Shown in pieces: positions 5,719 to 7,780 of a DNA stretch of 7,780 nt. The notes below the pieces were generated by a model. The model was not told the DNA's origin, did no database searches, and was given only the letters and a program-made list of their open reading frames with translations. The stretch lies in assembly GCA_031269635.1 (NCBI GenBank), contig JAISYY010000390.1:1-7780 (forward strand), read 5' to 3'. A program made the translations under genes and the position numbers. Source of the stretch: Tannerella sp. (GTDB taxonomy: Bacteria; Bacteroidota; Bacteroidia; Bacteroidales; Tannerellaceae). Positions within the stretch are counted from its first letter, which is position 1; every line of letters begins with the position of its first letter.

Positions 5719-6192
5719 TCAATCCGTCAAAAACCGCGCCAAAGCATCCCTCACCTGCATCTTCGTGAATCCTTCGCGCGGAATGACCAGGATCGTGTCA
5801 TCGCCAGCTATTGTTCCGAGAATCTCCTCCGGCGCATGATCGTCAATCTCCGAAGCGATCCCCATCGCATAACCCGGGCGGGTTTTTACGACGGCAAGAT
5901 TGCCGGAAAATTCGACTGACGACTTTCCAAGCAAAGCCGATACCGATTTGTCAAGCCTGGTAGCCTGCAGGCGCGGCTCCCGTACCGTCATGTCCGGAAG
6001 CACATACACATACCGGTCTTCGCGGTCGTGCACCTTGATGATTTTCAGTTGCTTGATGTCGCGCGAAAGCGTCGCTTGCGTCACGTCAAAACCTTTATCC
6101 TGCAGCGATCGCTGCAAATCCTCCTGGCTCCGTATCACTTCCGTACGTACGATATGTTCAATTACCGATAAGCGCTGTTTTTTTACATTCAT
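5719..6192 (-). CDS. argR: Arginine repressor (ArgR)
   Basis: This 157-residue cytoplasmic transcription factor matches the normal ArgR/AhrC length (about 150-156). The N-terminal winged helix-turn-helix (residues 5-70) contains the recognition helix TQATLSRDIKQL (38-49) with the S43-R44 pair that contacts the ARG box. The C-terminal hexamerisation and arginine-binding domain shows VKTRPGYAMGIA (102-113) and GTIAGDDTILVI (126-137); D131 and D132 correspond to the aspartates that bind L-arginine. With arginine bound, ArgR hexamers repress biosynthesis genes. ATG at 6192 is the only sensible start because the HTH follows directly. Upstream lie a -7 element (6231-6238) and two ARG boxes (6208-6221 and 6249-6262), so autoregulation is likely. 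The gene is first in the argR-GNAT-argG-argC-argD direction, 52 bp before the longest GNAT frame. Confidence 0.96.
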   Translation of the reverse strand: MNVKKQRLSVIEHIVRTEVIRSQEDLQRSLQDKGFDVTQATLSRDIKQLKIIKVHDREDRYVYVLPDMTVREPRLQATRLDKSVSALLGKSSVEFSGNLAVVKTRPGYAMGIASEIDDHAPEEILGTIAGDDTILVIPREGFTKMQVRDALARFLTD

Positions 6193-6207
6193 AATTTACC
6201 TTTCCGA

Positions 6208-6221
6208 TGAATTTTTATTCA
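6208..6221. promoter_or_regulatory. ARG box 1 (ArgR operator), perfect palindrome
   Basis: TGAAT-TTTT-ATTCA agrees at every defined position with the E. coli ARG box core (TGAATWWWWATTCA). It lies 16 bp upstream of the argR start codon and just downstream of the -7 element, so it should cover the initially transcribed region. Confidence 0.85.
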
Positions 6222-6230
6222 AAAACGCGG

Positions 6231-6238
6231 CAAAGATA
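6231..6238 (-). promoter_or_regulatory. -7 element of the argR promoter
   Basis: TATCTTTG on the minus strand fits TAnnTTTG exactly. The -33 element expected 19-21 bp upstream would fall at about 6258-6262, where there is no TTTG; that position is covered by ARG box 2 instead. Transcription should start near 6226, giving a leader of about 35 nt before the ATG at 6192. Confidence 0.75.
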
Positions 6239-6248
6239 ATCCTTATTT

Positions 6249-6262
6249 TGAATAAAAATGCA
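6249..6262. promoter_or_regulatory. ARG box 2 (ArgR operator), one mismatch
   Basis: TGAAT-AAAA-ATGCA differs from the ARG box core at one position (G for T in the second arm). Its centre is 41 bp from that of box 1, about four helical turns, so both face the same side of the DNA. It overlaps the expected -33 region of the argR promoter. Confidence 0.7.
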
Positions 6263-6386
6263 TCGCGGCGTATTTTTTTTCAGTACGGTACCTCAACCTC
6301 TCCCTCTACAATTATGGAAAACATGTTGTGATGAGGCAAAAAAAATAGCGGCGATTCCGGGATTTCAGGCAAGCAACCTCGTCTCT

Positions 6387-6408
6387 TTGACAGCGATATC
6401 GACGTCAA
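6387..6408. promoter_or_regulatory. 22-bp near-palindrome upstream of the serpin gene, possible operator
   Basis: TTGAC at 6387-6391 and GTCAA at 6404-6408 are inverse complements, and the centre is CGATATCG (6394-6401). Nine of eleven symmetric pairs match. It lies about 50-70 bp upstream of the serpin -7 element and could bind a dimeric regulator. No regulator is identified. Confidence 0.35.
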
Positions 6409-6456
6409 CGGTTATTGTTTTATGATTTTTTATATATTATCCCGGAAAAAAGTGTG

Positions 6457-6464
6457 TACGTTTG
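6457..6464 (+). promoter_or_regulatory. -7 element of the serpin promoter
   Basis: TACGTTTG fits TAnnTTTG fully and ends 28 bp before the ATG at 6493. No clear TTTG is seen 19-21 bp upstream, where the sequence is A+T-rich. The position rules out the longer reading frame from TTG at 6415, which would begin upstream of the promoter. Confidence 0.65.
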
Positions 6465-6492
6465 TACGCTATTATTTTCTAAATTTACAACT

Positions 6493-7773
6493 ATGACAAC
6501 GAAGATTTTTTTAATTAGTGTGGTGGTCTCTTTTGTTTTGTTTTCTTCGTGCGAAAGCAATACGCCTGACAATCGAACCGAAACGGATCCGAAAAAAACA
6601 GAACTGACCGGCGAGGAAACAGTTATGGTAACCGATGAAAAGCATTTCGCCGTGAAATTCTTTGAAACGGTTTACGAGAGTGATAAAAATGCGGATAATA
6701 TTGTCATATCGCCATTCGGCATGAACATGGCGCTGGGAGTATTGAGAAACGGCGCCGAAGGCGAAACAAAACGGGTCATGCAGGAGGTAATGGGCATGAA
6801 AGATTTTACCGATTCGGAGATAAATGCCTATTTCAAAGAGCTCAGCGATTATTTGATGGCCCCCAACCCTTTTTTCACCGATCCTTCTGTGGAATTAGCG
6901 ATTGCCAATTCCATCTGGTATAATAAAGACACGTATGTCATCAAACCGGATTTTGCAGATCTCAGCAAAACCTGGTTTGACGCTTCGATAACGGGACTGG
7001 ATTATTCCTCGATGGAAAAAGCGGTTAAAATCGTCAATCAGTGGTGCGAGGATCATACGAACGGATTGATAAAGGGTATGCTGGAAGATTTAACAGACAT
7101 TGAGATTCTCAATGCTTTGTATTTCAAAGGCAATTGGAGTGCAGGTTGTGAATTTGATGTTTCCAAAACGACAAAACAGGACTTCACGAAAGAAGACGGG
7201 AGCAGGATACCGGTAGATTTGATGCACAATGAGCTGGACCTGACATATTATGAAGATGATTACCTGTCGATGACCAATATCCCGTACGGATTCATCGGGG
7301 CGTACAAAATGTATTTTGTCTTGCCGAACGAAGGCGTCGCTTTCGGCGATATGGTCGGGCAGCTTGCCAAACCGGGATATTGGGAGCAATGTCTGGCGAA
7401 TACCCGTCCGGGCAAAGTAGATATCTACATTCCGAAATTCAAACTGGAATACAAGATTGGAGAACTGAAAGAGGTTCTCGTGCAAATGGGAATGGGTATT
7501 GCCTGCGATGCCTCAACAGCAGAATTCCCGCATATTGCCAATACAAATTATGCAATTGGACGCGCTACGCAGAAAACACTCATCCGGGTGGACGAAAAAG
7601 GAACAGAATCTGCCGCCATAACGGAATTCGGAGCGACCGGATCCACCGGCGCCGACCACGAATACCCCTTCCATACGTTCCGTGCCGACCGGACATTCCT
7701 GTTTGTTATTCAAGAAAATTCTACCGGAACGATTCTTTTCATGGGGAAAGCAGGAAATCCCGCAGAAGAATAA
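6493..7773 (+). CDS. Serpin (serine/cysteine protease inhibitor), predicted lipoprotein
   Basis: The protein has 426 residues. Residues 1-20 form a lipoprotein signal: K4, hydrophobic IFLISVVVSFVLF, then SSC with C20 as the lipidated cysteine. The serpin fold is complete: NIVISPFGMNMALGVLRNGAEG (69-90), LNALYFKGNW (206-215), the hinge EKGTESAAIT (368-377) and the terminal block FRADRTFLFVIQENSTGTILFMGKAGNP (396-423). The hinge keeps G370, T371 and small residues, which favours an inhibitory serpin that traps proteases by loop insertion. Counting from the hinge gives P1-P1' as S384-T385, but the loop to the terminal block is about six residues longer than in alpha-1-antitrypsin, so P1 is uncertain. 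It probably sits at the cell surface or in the periplasm and protects against host or neighbour proteases, as proposed for Tannerella miropin. ATG at 6493 is chosen because of the signal peptide and the promoter at 6457. No partner gene is visible in the window. Confidence 0.93.
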   Translation: MTTKIFLISVVVSFVLFSSCESNTPDNRTETDPKKTELTGEETVMVTDEKHFAVKFFETVYESDKNADNIVISPFGMNMALGVLRNGAEGETKRVMQEVMGMKDFTDSEINAYFKELSDYLMAPNPFFTDPSVELAIANSIWYNKDTYVIKPDFADLSKTWFDASITGLDYSSMEKAVKIVNQWCEDHTNGLIKGMLEDLTDIEILNALYFKGNWSAGCEFDVSKTTKQDFTKEDGSRIPVDLMHNELDLTYYEDDYLSMTNIPYGFIGAYKMYFVLPNEGVAFGDMVGQLAKPGYWEQCLANTRPGKVDIYIPKFKLEYKIGELKEVLVQMGMGIACDASTAEFPHIANTNYAIGRATQKTLIRVDEKGTESAAITEFGATGSTGADHEYPFHTFRADRTFLFVIQENSTGTILFMGKAGNPAEE

Positions 7774-7780
7774 TCATTGA

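Noticed and set aside
6280..6324. Fourteen-residue minus-strand ORF upstream of argR, a possible leader peptide
   Set aside because: It has no arginine codons and ends upstream of the argR -7 element, so it would not be on the argR transcript.
6415..6492. TTG-initiated extension of the serpin frame by 26 residues
   Set aside because: The promoter -7 element lies at 6457-6464 inside this stretch, and a proper lipoprotein signal peptide begins at the ATG at 6493.
1..7780. CRISPR array, insertion sequence, transposase or prophage genes
   Set aside because: No regularly spaced repeats, terminal inverted repeats with a transposase frame, or phage-like proteins were seen. The only tandem repeat is the ATTAACC heptamer.

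Overview
The window reads as chromosomal DNA from a member of the Bacteroidales (Bacteroidota), probably a gut- or oral-type relative of Parabacteroides, Tannerella or Bacteroides. Four observations support this. Four promoters carry the Bacteroidota-type -7 element TAnnTTTG, two of them with TTTG exactly 20 bp upstream. Shine-Dalgarno sequences are weak. The gene order argR - GNAT acetyltransferase - argG - argC - argD matches what I recall of Bacteroides arginine operons. The last gene encodes a serpin with a lipoprotein signal. The species cannot be named from this sequence alone.

Layout. (1) Bases 1-1226, + strand: the distal end of a type I restriction-modification locus. It holds the C-terminal part of hsdR (start outside the window), a short YgjP/DUF45-type zinc metallopeptidase, and a 58-residue protein of unknown function, packed with a 9-nt gap and then a 4-nt ATGA overlap. 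A further open stretch (1252-1359) may be the frameshifted remainder of the last gene. This segment looks clearly more A+T-rich than the arginine genes. (2) Bases 1227-1631: no certain protein gene. It contains a minus-strand tRNA with anticodon CAT (1427-1500), its promoter, a possible terminator, and stem-loops at the end of argD. (3) Bases 1632-6192, minus strand: the arginine cluster, transcribed argR > GNAT > argG > argC > argD. (4) Bases 6193-6492 (300 bp): a divergent regulatory region. It has two ARG boxes around the argR promoter, a 22-bp dyad, and the serpin promoter. (5) Bases 6493-7773, + strand: a complete serpin lipoprotein gene.

How the genes work together. ArgR is the arginine-sensing repressor. 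One perfect and one near-perfect operator flank the promoter in front of its gene, so it probably controls itself and the downstream genes. The GNAT protein is the best candidate in the window for the first N-acylation of glutamate. ArgC and ArgD carry out the later reduction and transamination steps on N-acylated intermediates, and ArgG joins citrulline to aspartate. ArgB, the carbamoyltransferase, the deacylase/acyltransferase and ArgH are not in this window. A strong promoter match inside the 3' end of the GNAT gene suggests that argGCD can also be transcribed separately from argR.

Points of most interest: that internal promoter; a run of nine G at the start of the GNAT gene (possible slippage site); the four-cysteine tail of the GNAT protein; operator geometry at argR; the restriction segment abutting the 3' end of a tRNA gene (island-like); an unusual T-loop in that tRNA; and a serpin whose reactive loop appears about six residues longer than in alpha-1-antitrypsin. 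I did not find a clearly new multi-gene system.
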